A stretch of 64,000 nt of DNA. It comes from Tunturibacter psychrotolerans. GTDB taxonomy: Bacteria > Acidobacteriota > Terriglobia > Terriglobales > Acidobacteriaceae. Positions 45,813 to 54,760 of the stretch are shown piece after piece; position 1 is the first letter of the stretch; every line of letters starts with the position of its first letter. The notes under the pieces are model-generated. The model was not told the DNA's origin. It saw only the letters and a program-made list of their open reading frames with translations, and searched no databases. Position numbers and translations under genes: made by a program. Location of the stretch: NCBI RefSeq assembly GCF_040359615.1, contig NZ_CP132942.1, positions 5,022,001 to 5,086,000 of the forward strand. The letters run 5' to 3'.

Positions 45813-47666
45813 TTGACCAACAATAAAAGCCATCGCAACGCACCATCTCTTACCTGGTTGCGTCACCTTGCCGCCCTCGCGATACTGGCAGCCGCCGTTT
45901 CATGGAACTCCGGAGGCCTACGTGGCCAGGAGCAACAGGCAACAACCGTCGCTTCCCATCACGACGATGGCCCCTGGTGGAAACACGCCGTCGTCTACGA
46001 GATCTATCCCCGCAGCTTTCAGGACTCCAACGGCGACGGCATCGGCGACCTCAACGGAATCACCCAACGCCTCGACTACCTCAAGAGTCTAGGTGTCGAC
46101 GCCATCTGGATTGCGCCCATGTACCCCTCACCTCAGGTCGACTTCGGCTACGACATCTCCGACTACCAGTCGGTAGACCCAAAGTACGGCACCGTTGCCG
46201 ATATGAACCACCTCATCGCCGAGGGCAAGCAGCGAAACATTCGCGTCATCCTGGACATGGTCCTCAATCACACCTCGGACAAGCACCAGTGGTTCATCGA
46301 CTCAGCCAGCTCCCGCACCAATCCCAAGCATGACTGGTACGTCTGGAACGACGGCATCCCCGCCAACGGCCCCAACGTCACCGCTTATCAAAAACGCTTC
46401 GAACACGAAGGCCGCGTACCACCGAACAACTGGGAATCCGGCTTTGGCGGCTCTGCGTGGGAGTGGGTCCCGGCCGTCCACCAGTTCTACTACCACAAGT
46501 TTTACAAACAGCAGCCCGACCTCAACTGGAGCAACCCCGCCGTCGAAAAAGCCTGCTTCGACGCGATGCGTTTCTGGCTCGACCGTGGCGTAGCCGGCTT
46601 CCGTCTCGACGCCATCCCCACTCTCTTTGAAGACCCCCAACTCCGCGATGAACCCGAAGTCGGCGGCATCAACGCCCAGGGTGATCCCAATCTCAAGGAC
46701 ATCTATACCAGCAACCTACCCCAGGTTCACGACGTCATCCGCCGCATGCGCGCCATGATAGAAACGTACCCCGGCGACCGCGTCCTCATTGGCGAAACCT
46801 ATCTTCCCAACACAGCGTCGCTCAATGATTGGTACGGGGGCGCCAAGCACGATGAATTGCAACTCCCCATGGACATGCTGGTCGGATTCCATGGCGACCA
46901 CGACAAACTCGACGCCCCGCGTTTCCGCAAGCTCATTGATGAAGCTGAGACCCAGATCAATGGCTCACAACCCCTCTTCGTCTTTGACAACCATGACAAC
47001 GTCCGTTCCTGGGAGCGCTACGGAGACGGCGTTCACAATCAGGAGATCGCGCGCATCCTCGCCACCATTCTCTTCACCAGCCGCGCTACCGCTCTCATGT
47101 GGGAAGGTGAGGAGCTCGGCATGGTCACCTCCACGCCCACAAGGCGCGAAGACGTCAAGGATCCCATCGGCATCACTGGCTGGCCACAAGAAAAAGGCCG
47201 CGACGGCGAGCGCACCCCAATGCAATGGGACAGCTCTAAAGACGCAGGCTTCAGCGACGCGTCCAATACTTGGCTCCCCGTCGCGTCGAACTACAAAACC
47301 GTCAACGTCAAGACCGAGGAAGCCGATCCCAACTCGCTCCTGAACTGGCATAAGAAGCTGATCGCAATGCGTATGACTGACCCCACGCTGCGCGACGGCG
47401 AGCAAATCATGATCGACGAGAGCAACCCCTCCGTCCTCTCCTACATTCGCGCAGGAGTCGACGGCCACCCCTCAGTCATCGTGGCGATGAACTTCACCGC
47501 GCAGCCGCAGACCATTTCACTCAACGCCAAACAGGCGAACGTTACAGGCAGCGCAGTCAACACGCTGCTCACCGACGCGCCTTCGCTGCAAGGAACGACC
47601 AGCCTGAAAAACATAACCCTGCCGCCGTACGCGTCGTGGATTGGACAGATCGGCTCCATCAAATAG
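45813..47666 (+). CDS. Secreted GH13 alpha-glucosidase/amylase (paralog 1)
   Basis: The protein is a GH13 glycoside hydrolase. With the TTG start at 45813 it has 617 residues. GGGAGG lies 7 nt upstream and the signal peptide follows (LRHLAALAILAAAVSW). The ATG at 45750 would add 21 residues without an SD. Conserved regions: DMVLNH (I), GFRLDAIP with nucleophile Asp266 (II), LIGETY with acid/base Glu328 (III) and FDNHD with Asp395 (IV). The N-terminus (WWKHAVVYEIYPRSFQDSNGDGIGD in pieces) matches oligo-1,6-glucosidase/alpha-glucosidase subfamilies. A retaining mechanism on alpha-glucans is expected. It lies 27 nt before its paralog. Confidence 0.88.
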   Translation: MTNNKSHRNAPSLTWLRHLAALAILAAAVSWNSGGLRGQEQQATTVASHHDDGPWWKHAVVYEIYPRSFQDSNGDGIGDLNGITQRLDYLKSLGVDAIWIAPMYPSPQVDFGYDISDYQSVDPKYGTVADMNHLIAEGKQRNIRVILDMVLNHTSDKHQWFIDSASSRTNPKHDWYVWNDGIPANGPNVTAYQKRFEHEGRVPPNNWESGFGGSAWEWVPAVHQFYYHKFYKQQPDLNWSNPAVEKACFDAMRFWLDRGVAGFRLDAIPTLFEDPQLRDEPEVGGINAQGDPNLKDIYTSNLPQVHDVIRRMRAMIETYPGDRVLIGETYLPNTASLNDWYGGAKHDELQLPMDMLVGFHGDHDKLDAPRFRKLIDEAETQINGSQPLFVFDNHDNVRSWERYGDGVHNQEIARILATILFTSRATALMWEGEELGMVTSTPTRREDVKDPIGITGWPQEKGRDGERTPMQWDSSKDAGFSDASNTWLPVASNYKTVNVKTEEADPNSLLNWHKKLIAMRMTDPTLRDGEQIMIDESNPSVLSYIRAGVDGHPSVIVAMNFTAQPQTISLNAKQANVTGSAVNTLLTDAPSLQGTTSLKNITLPPYASWIGQIGSIK

Positions 47667-47693
47667 CAACAGTTACGACAGAAGGAGACGCTC

Positions 47694-49490
47694 GTGAACG
47701 AAAAGCGGTTTCTCACGTCCTCTATTACGAACTATCTCCTCTGCACAGTGATCGCGCTCGGTAGTCTCATGCCGGGCGCGTGGGCGCAGACTGCAACGCA
47801 CGTCCCACCTGCAGTCGATCAAAAGAACACCGCCGCCGATCCATGGTGGAAGCACGGCGTCATCTACGAGATCTACCCGCGCAGCTTTCAGGACACCGAC
47901 GGCGACGGCATCGGCGACATCAAAGGCATCACCTCGCGCCTCGACTACATCAAGCAACTCGGTATCGACGCCATCTGGATCACCCCCATGTACCCCTCGC
48001 CCCAGATCGATTTCGGCTACGACATCGCCGACTACACAGCCATCGATCCGCAATACGGCACCATGGCAGACTTCGAACACCTGACTGCGGAGGCCAAGCG
48101 CCGCAACATCCGCGTCATCATGGACTACGTACCCAACCACACCTCCGACCAAAGCGCATGGTTCAAAGAGTCGCGCTCCTCTCGCGACAACCCCAAACGC
48201 GACTGGTACATCTGGCGCGACCCCAAAGGCTACACCGCCGACGGCAAACCGATTCCACCAAACAACTGGCAGAGTTGGTTCGGCCACTCCGCATGGGAGT
48301 GGGACCCCGCAACGAAGCAGTACTTCTACCACCACTTCTACGTTCAGCAGCCAGACCTCAACTGGCGTAATCCGGAAGTCGTGAAAGCCATGATGGACGT
48401 CCTTCGCTTCTGGATGAACAAAGGTGTCAACGGCTTCCGCGTCGACGCCGTCTCGCGCCTCTTCGAAGATCCCAACCTGCACGACGATCCCATCCAGCCC
48501 GGCCTCAACGCATTCGGCGACCCCAACATCCAGCACAAGTACACCGACAACCTGCCCGAAGTTCATGACATGCTGCGCGAGATGCGCAAAGTCATCGACG
48601 AATACCCCGGCAACCCTGTCCTCATCAGCGAAGCCGACGAGCCCAACATCTTCGAGCTCTCCAAGATGTACGGCAAGAACAACGACGAGGTCCAACTGCC
48701 GATGGACTTCCAGGTAGCCGACGTCAACGAACTCAACGCTCCTAAATTTCGCCAGCTTCTCGACGAAGTCGAGAACAATCCAGCCCACGGCCAGCCATAC
48801 TTCTTCTTCGGCAACCACGATCAGGACCGCATCTGGGATCGCTACGGCATCGGCGTCAACGATCCAGCGATGAAGGCACGCATCGCCCGCATGATGGCTG
48901 CCCTGCTTCTCACCTCGCGCGCCACGCCGCAGATGTACTACGGCGACGAAATCGGCATGGTCACCTCCACACCCACTCGAATCGAAGACGTCCGCGATCC
49001 CGAAGGCATCACGGGCTGGCCAAAACAAAAGGGCCGCGACGGCGAACGCACTCCCATGCAATGGGACGACTCGAAGAACGCAGGCTTCAGCACCTCCAAT
49101 ACCACCTGGCTTCCCGTCGCGTCCGACTACAAATCCGTCAATGTCGCCGTCGAGTCTCCCGACCACGACTCCATGCTCAACTGGTACAAGCGCCTCCTCG
49201 AGCTACGCCGCACCAACACCGCCCTCTATGAAGGGAGCATGCAGATGCTCGACCCGAACGAAAACGTCGTCTCCTACCTTCGCAAAGGTCCCGCTGGCAA
49301 ACCCTCCGTCCTGGTAGCGCTAAACTTCTCGGGCAAACCCCAAACCGTGAAGTACGACTACACCGCGCTAGGCCTAATCAAGGGCGCAACCCAAACACTC
49401 GAAACCAACGACCCTTCCCTCACCAGCGCACCTCTCACCAGACCAATCACCCTCGCACCCTACGCAACCTGGATTGCAGAGGTCCAATAG
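47694..49490 (+). CDS. Secreted GH13 alpha-glucosidase/amylase (paralog 2)
   Basis: The 598-residue protein starts at GTG 47694 with GAAGGAG upstream. It has a signal peptide (LLCTVIALGSLMPGAWA) and the GH13 barrel: DYVPNH (I), GFRVDAVS with Asp251 (II), LISEAD with Glu313 (III), FGNHDQD with Asp376 (IV). It is closely similar to paralog 1, for example in WWKHGVIYEIYPRSFQD and GRDGERTPMQWD. Region III and IV differences (SEAD versus GETY, GNHDQD versus DNHDNV) suggest different chain-length or linkage preference (inferred). It was probably produced by tandem duplication and is co-transcribed with paralog 1. Confidence 0.88.
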   Translation: MNEKRFLTSSITNYLLCTVIALGSLMPGAWAQTATHVPPAVDQKNTAADPWWKHGVIYEIYPRSFQDTDGDGIGDIKGITSRLDYIKQLGIDAIWITPMYPSPQIDFGYDIADYTAIDPQYGTMADFEHLTAEAKRRNIRVIMDYVPNHTSDQSAWFKESRSSRDNPKRDWYIWRDPKGYTADGKPIPPNNWQSWFGHSAWEWDPATKQYFYHHFYVQQPDLNWRNPEVVKAMMDVLRFWMNKGVNGFRVDAVSRLFEDPNLHDDPIQPGLNAFGDPNIQHKYTDNLPEVHDMLREMRKVIDEYPGNPVLISEADEPNIFELSKMYGKNNDEVQLPMDFQVADVNELNAPKFRQLLDEVENNPAHGQPYFFFGNHDQDRIWDRYGIGVNDPAMKARIARMMAALLLTSRATPQMYYGDEIGMVTSTPTRIEDVRDPEGITGWPKQKGRDGERTPMQWDDSKNAGFSTSNTTWLPVASDYKSVNVAVESPDHDSMLNWYKRLLELRRTNTALYEGSMQMLDPNENVVSYLRKGPAGKPSVLVALNFSGKPQTVKYDYTALGLIKGATQTLETNDPSLTSAPLTRPITLAPYATWIAEVQ

Positions 49491-49574
49491 AGATGAGGTC
49501 ACGCAACTAGCTATATGCGCTGCGGCTGCGACGCCATCATCGAGTAGAGCATCACTACGCTCAACATTTGAAAG

Positions 49575-52091
49575 CTACCAACTCAGCGTGACGAATTGCT
49601 GCTGGTAGCCGGTGCCTTCCGCAAACTTCACAACTAGCTGCTCAAGACCAGAATTAGATCCGGTCGCAGCACTCATAATCGTGCCACCTTCGGCGTGAAG
49701 TGAGAGCTTCGGTTCATTCCGCCGAACCTTTAGCTCAACCGAAGATCCTGCCTCACCCTCCAATTCGAGTTTTAGTGAATGTGGCCCCGCCGTCTCGCTA
49801 AGCACCTTCATCTGCGAGGTGCGCGCACCAGGTGACGGCAGCCCGTGAGGCACTGCAACTTCAACTGGCGGCAACGCCAAAATGATCGACGACCCTCCAT
49901 ATGTAACTCGCGAGTCCTTGACCAAGCTATTCAGCCTGATAGTAGGACCCGAGATGGTCGCAATCTTAACAACAAGATCTTTGCCCTGACGCTGATACTC
50001 GAGCGAGCACAGAGACGCACCCACATGAAGCCTCACGACAGTAGCGGAGTTCCAATCGGCTGGAAGATGCGGATCAAGATAGATCGAACTCGAAAGCCCA
50101 TCCACCTCTACGCCAAACAAACCCCGCAAAGCCGGAGTAATCACCATCGCCGAAGACCAGAGCTGATGACTGGTACTCCGACCAAAAGGCTGGAAGAACG
50201 CGCCCGACAACAACTCCGTCACCGCACCCAAATCCTGAGCAGTAGTCAAATCCGCGTTCTGCATCAAATGCGCATAGCCGGCCAGCGCGTGCCCCGCTCT
50301 GTACTCCGCCACCGAAGCCCACCCGGTAAACAGTGGCCACACCGATCCTTGGTGATAACTGATCGGATCGTACACAGGTTCGCTTTCTGCCACATCGCGC
50401 AACCCCCAGTCCGTCGCAAAATCATGCGACGCCCACCGTCGAAAACTCGCCTGTGGATGCGCCAACCCCTGGCCACCATTCCACCAAGCAATCGACGGAT
50501 AAACTGTGGCTGTGCGATCAAGAGTCCCATCAATATTTCTACTGAAGGCATACTCTTGCCGTGCAGAATCGTAATATTCAGCCTCAATCTTCTTCGACAG
50601 GTCCACAGCACGCGCACTCGCGGCATCCGCCGTGGTCTTATCGCTCAACAACTCTGCAAGCTTTGACATCGCAATCGAAGCCTGCTGATCGAGCAGCGCA
50701 AGATAGATCTCCTGATGCGGCATCCCTAACGGCCAGCTCTCCACCCAACCCGTCCCCTGCGAATTGTCATAAATGCCATCGCCATCGGTGTCATGGGTCG
50801 TCTCAAAGTGCCACGCTCTTTCAACTGCCTCTCGATGTTGCCGAAGAAAATCAACATCGCCGCTCGTCCGCAGGTAGTCCAGCATCGTGGTCAAAAACAA
50901 CGGCGTCGAATCCGCAGCAGCATACGCATACGAAAAGTCTTTCCAATCAAAATACGCCGCGGTCTGCGGGTATTCGTGCATGATCTTCCCATCGTCGCGC
51001 TGCCTCTTCATCAGGAACTCAAGCTCTGCACGAGTCAGCCCGAAATCTCCAAATCCATTCACCGCATAGAGCGTATACAAGCTATCGCGCCCAAAGTACC
51101 AACCAAATCCTGGCCGCGCTGAATCGCCAGATGAATAGTACCCAGCAACCAACCCAATCTCCCCACTCGGTTGCGCCTTCGCCCTCAGTTGCTCAATCGA
51201 CACTTCACCCCATGCAAAGTCGTCGTTCAGTCCAGCATCCGGAGTGCGAATCGCGGTCAGGCTATCTCGCATCTGCCCATATCGTTCCGCATGCTTCGCG
51301 TATATTTGCGGCAATTCCGCGTTCAGGCGATCCAGTTTCCCTTGCAGAGTGGCGTTGGTCGCAGTCTCCACCGTGTTCCCCACCGCCATCAACAGAGGAA
51401 AGTAGCGATTCGTATCTCGTTTAGGGTCATAATGCAATTTCAGTTCCAGCGGATAAAACCGTGGCTTCTCCTGATACGGAGCCAATATTCCCGGTTGCGA
51501 ATTCGGTATCGCTACAGCCCCCGCAAGATCGGGAAAATCCGTATGGAGCACATAGAATCCCCCGCTCCCTTGCTTCACCCACTCCGCTGATGGAAGTCCC
51601 TGACTTCGCTGTGGCCACATCGGCCGTATTTCGGGCGTAAAGCTGAAGGTCAAATCCACCGGTCGGGTCGAATCAACCTGAAACAACACCACCGCACCTG
51701 TACCATCCTCCGCATCATCCGGGGCAAACATAATCTGCCTCACCGTAAACGCAATGTGCGAATACGTGATCATCGTATGGTCAGGAAACACCTCGATCTC
51801 CGCCGCATCAGCATTTAGGTCGATCGGCACCGAATACCCCTCCACATCGGCCCGAATGGCGAAGTGGCTAAGCAGCTTTACAGGCAGCAACCATGCCTCA
51901 AACGTTCCCTCCTGTTGCCCGGGCATCGCGCCGCGCGTCCCGGCAACAGTGAAAGGCTTACCCGCCTCAACGTGACGTCGGATCGCCAAACTATCTTCCC
52001 TGATTGGAAAAGCATCGACCGGCCGCAATATCCCTGTCTGAGCGGCCGCTACTCCGGCAAGCATTACGACTACAGAAAAAGCAGCCCGCAT
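49575..52091 (-). CDS. Secreted (alpha/alpha)6-barrel glycosidase, amylo-1,6-glucosidase-like
   Basis: This is an 838-residue exported protein (signal peptide 1-17). An N-terminal beta-sandwich (about 20-260) precedes an (alpha/alpha)6-barrel (about 290-660) with GWYFGRDSLYTLYAVN, FLMKRQRDDGKIMHEYPQT, DGDGIYDNSQGTGWVESWP and PISYHQGSVWPLFTGW motifs. C-terminal beta domains follow. The layout resembles glycogen-debranching/amylo-alpha-1,6-glucosidase and related GH families. I cannot assign the GH number or the catalytic Glu with certainty. It is convergent with the GH13 pair, divergent from the small secreted gene at 52180, and fits alpha-glucan breakdown in the periplasm or outside. Confidence 0.75.
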   Translation of the reverse strand: MRAAFSVVVMLAGVAAAQTGILRPVDAFPIREDSLAIRRHVEAGKPFTVAGTRGAMPGQQEGTFEAWLLPVKLLSHFAIRADVEGYSVPIDLNADAAEIEVFPDHTMITYSHIAFTVRQIMFAPDDAEDGTGAVVLFQVDSTRPVDLTFSFTPEIRPMWPQRSQGLPSAEWVKQGSGGFYVLHTDFPDLAGAVAIPNSQPGILAPYQEKPRFYPLELKLHYDPKRDTNRYFPLLMAVGNTVETATNATLQGKLDRLNAELPQIYAKHAERYGQMRDSLTAIRTPDAGLNDDFAWGEVSIEQLRAKAQPSGEIGLVAGYYSSGDSARPGFGWYFGRDSLYTLYAVNGFGDFGLTRAELEFLMKRQRDDGKIMHEYPQTAAYFDWKDFSYAYAAADSTPLFLTTMLDYLRTSGDVDFLRQHREAVERAWHFETTHDTDGDGIYDNSQGTGWVESWPLGMPHQEIYLALLDQQASIAMSKLAELLSDKTTADAASARAVDLSKKIEAEYYDSARQEYAFSRNIDGTLDRTATVYPSIAWWNGGQGLAHPQASFRRWASHDFATDWGLRDVAESEPVYDPISYHQGSVWPLFTGWASVAEYRAGHALAGYAHLMQNADLTTAQDLGAVTELLSGAFFQPFGRSTSHQLWSSAMVITPALRGLFGVEVDGLSSSIYLDPHLPADWNSATVVRLHVGASLCSLEYQRQGKDLVVKIATISGPTIRLNSLVKDSRVTYGGSSIILALPPVEVAVPHGLPSPGARTSQMKVLSETAGPHSLKLELEGEAGSSVELKVRRNEPKLSLHAEGGTIMSAATGSNSGLEQLVVKFAEGTGYQQQFVTLSW

Positions 52092-52179
52092 AGAGCCTCC
52101 ATCTTCAAAAGATCACCAGTCTACATGTTGCTGTGTTCCCTCCGAACCAAGTACGATGCCACTGATAAAGAGGCCGATC

Positions 52180-52761
52180 ATGCTTCATGCACCGTTGCGC
52201 TCCATCCTTTTGTTTACTCTTGCGATTCTCTCTTTGCCCGAAGCATCTCCCGCTGTCAGCTCATACCAGAGCGATCCAGCTACTGCGAATGAACCGAGAG
52301 CTTTGCCTGCGTCAGAAGCGGCGAAGTTCCTGCCCGCGACAGTCTTTTTCCGCGGTCAGAGCGCACCCATTCAAGCGCGAAACTCAAGCGGAGTGCAGTT
52401 CAATAAAGACACACTGCTTCTTGTTACCCTCGTGGACACCTCAGGCTACTCAAGCTCGGTCCAGGAAAAATATCAAGCCTATCTGATCACTGAGGCGTCC
52501 CTCGACATCGAAGGGCATCGGCTTCCGCCAGGCGCATACGGCTGCGGCTTCATCGCCGGCAATACCTTCGTCGTCATGGACATCGGAGGCCACGATCTCT
52601 TCTCCATCCATTCAACCAAGGACGCCACCCTCCACCGGCCCACTCCCCTTCAGGTACTTCCCGCGCCCAACGGCACCGGATACCGACTCTACGTAGGTCG
52701 CGACTATATCGACTTCGCCCGGTCCCTCGAAACGAACAACACCACTTCCCTTCATCCATGA
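52180..52761 (+). CDS. Small secreted protein of unknown function
   Basis: The 193-residue protein has a signal peptide (LRSILLFTLAILSLPEASPA) and a beta-rich body (DTLLLVTLVDTSGYSSSVQEKYQAYL, GAYGCGFIAGNTFVVMDIGGHDLFSI in pieces) with no recognised domain. The ATG at 52180 is chosen over that at 52156 because AAGAGG lies nearer and the signal peptide fits. It ends 16 nt before the TPR gene and is probably the first gene of the plus-strand cluster, so it may take part in the same system. Confidence 0.65.
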   Translation: MLHAPLRSILLFTLAILSLPEASPAVSSYQSDPATANEPRALPASEAAKFLPATVFFRGQSAPIQARNSSGVQFNKDTLLLVTLVDTSGYSSSVQEKYQAYLITEASLDIEGHRLPPGAYGCGFIAGNTFVVMDIGGHDLFSIHSTKDATLHRPTPLQVLPAPNGTGYRLYVGRDYIDFARSLETNNTTSLHP

Positions 52762-52777
52762 TTAGAATCGGGCTGAG

Positions 52778-54604
52778 ATGCAACTCTTCCAGACACGTTC
52801 GCTTCTGATCTTCAGCTTATTAGCGATAATCCCCCCTGCTTTCGCACAGACTGCCTCTATGCCGGAAGTTCCGGCACCAACCGCCACATCCGACAGAGTG
52901 AAGGAAGCCGAGGACGCGTTCCGTGCTGGATCCGCAGCCTATCTTCAAAATGACCTTCTTTCCGCGCACATACAGTTTGCAAAGGTGGTCAAACTAGCCC
53001 CTGAAGTTGCCGCCGGGCACAGTGCCTTCGGAACCGTCCTGCTTGCTGAAGGAGATCTTGCATACGCCGCGGATCAACTCGAATTGGCGCACAGACTAGC
53101 CCCGCAGAATTCGGACGCCACCCTCAACCTGGCGATTACCTACTCTCAACTACACCAATATCAGAAATCGGTGCTGATGTTTCAGCTCCTAGATAGAACG
53201 AAAGTCGACGCAACGCAGGCGCTCACGCCGCAGGCTTCCATCGCCTACGCCGCCGCGCTCGCCGCAACGGGAGAGCCAGCAGCAGCTCAAAAGCAATTGG
53301 AGGCAGCTCTGGCCGGCGCACCCGACAGTGCAGCTTTGCACGATAGTCTGGGGACTATCCTTGCGCAACAGCAGAACTACACTGATGCCACCGCTCACTT
53401 CCAACGTGCTATCTCACTAGACCCATCGCTGGCATCCGCCCACTATCACCTCGGCTCAGTCTCTTTGAATCAAGGCAACCCCGCATCCGCCGTTAGCGAA
53501 CTCACGAAAGCGAACGGGCTCGCCAAAGAAAATGTCGAGTATGTACTACAGCTTGGCCGCGCCCTTCGCGCAAACGATCAGGAAGAGGCCGCCCTCACAG
53601 TGTTGCGACAAGCATTGGCGGTCGACCCTGCATCGACGGACATCCAATACGAACTCGCCCTTACCCTGCAAGCCAATGACAACCCCCGCGAAGCTCTACC
53701 TCTCTTCAAACAGGTCGTGTCGGCACGCCCTCAGGACTCGGCCGCACTTACGAATCTCGGACTCGCGCTCGTGCAGACGGGTGACGCAAAGGGTGCGATT
53801 GTCTTCTACCTTCGCGCCCTCGCGCTGTACGCGCAGAATGCGACCCTGCTTCAGGACCTCGGCGTCGCTTACCTTCAGCAGAGCGATCTCGACCACGCCA
53901 TTGAGCAGTTTCGTGCGGGCCTCCTTGTCGAACCTGACAACTCACACCTACATTACGATCTTGGGCTGGCGCTAAAGCTAAAAGACAACCCGACCGCAGC
54001 GGTGCCAGAGTTCCAACGCGCAGAAGAACTCGATCCGAACCTACCCGATCCGCCATACACGCTTGGCGTTCTCTATCTCCAACTCGGACGCTTCGCGGAC
54101 TCCCAGGTTGAACTCGAAAAGGCCACCACTCTACGTCCCGATAACGGCGATGCCTGGGCCCTCCTCGGCAATGTCTATAAGAACAACGACGATCCACAAA
54201 AGGCCGCCGCCGCGATACGACGAGCCATCGACCTATTACCTAACCAGCCCAGCCCGCACATCAGCCTTGCTGCAGTCCTCAGCCAGCAGGGAGACACAGA
54301 GGGCGCCGTAGCCGAACGAAAAAAAGCCGCCACTCTCAGCCGCGTCGCTGTCAGCCGCCAGCGCGCCAACTTCGCGCTCGATAGTGGCAAAGCCCTTCTA
54401 AAACAAGGTCAAATTGCAGAGGCAATCGCACAGTTGCAAACCGCCGTAGACGCTGACCCAAACTACAGCGAAGCTCACTCCGCTTTAGCCGAAGCTCTCG
54501 ACAGGCAGGGAAGAAGCGCCGATGCCGCCCTCGAACGACAAAAAGCCAAGAAGCTCATCGCAAACACCGCCTCACCTGCCGATGCTCCTTCCGCTCATCC
54601 ATAG
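52778..54604 (+). CDS. Exported TPR-repeat protein (paralog of 32378-34156)
   Basis: The 608-residue protein has a signal peptide (IFSLLAIIPPAFA) and about fifteen TPRs covering residues 40-600. Segments such as LRPDNGDAWALLGNVYKN, LPNQPSPHISLAAVLSQQGD and HLHYDLGLALKLKDNPTAAVPEFQRA align along the full length with the minus-strand TPR protein, so the two arose by duplication. It is followed 156 nt later by a CRTAC1 gene, matching the arrangement of the other arm. Confidence 0.86.
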   Translation: MQLFQTRSLLIFSLLAIIPPAFAQTASMPEVPAPTATSDRVKEAEDAFRAGSAAYLQNDLLSAHIQFAKVVKLAPEVAAGHSAFGTVLLAEGDLAYAADQLELAHRLAPQNSDATLNLAITYSQLHQYQKSVLMFQLLDRTKVDATQALTPQASIAYAAALAATGEPAAAQKQLEAALAGAPDSAALHDSLGTILAQQQNYTDATAHFQRAISLDPSLASAHYHLGSVSLNQGNPASAVSELTKANGLAKENVEYVLQLGRALRANDQEEAALTVLRQALAVDPASTDIQYELALTLQANDNPREALPLFKQVVSARPQDSAALTNLGLALVQTGDAKGAIVFYLRALALYAQNATLLQDLGVAYLQQSDLDHAIEQFRAGLLVEPDNSHLHYDLGLALKLKDNPTAAVPEFQRAEELDPNLPDPPYTLGVLYLQLGRFADSQVELEKATTLRPDNGDAWALLGNVYKNNDDPQKAAAAIRRAIDLLPNQPSPHISLAAVLSQQGDTEGAVAERKKAATLSRVAVSRQRANFALDSGKALLKQGQIAEAIAQLQTAVDADPNYSEAHSALAEALDRQGRSADAALERQKAKKLIANTASPADAPSAHP

Positions 54605-54760
54605 AGGCAGCACTCTCATCCGCCGACATATAAGCTCTCTCCCGCGCGTAAGCCGCTTACAACACTCTTTTCAACCCTTCCCAATTTTGTGATTACAATT
54701 ACACGTCGAACAGGGAACCCCGAACGCCGGTTCCGGGTCAACTACCCGAGGAGTGTCCTT

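Noticed and set aside
47673..49166. Long minus-strand open frame (497 codons) opposite the second GH13 gene
   Set aside because: It is a mirror of codon bias in the real gene: Val/Asp/Gly-rich, no SD, no domain, while the plus strand has complete GH13 motifs.
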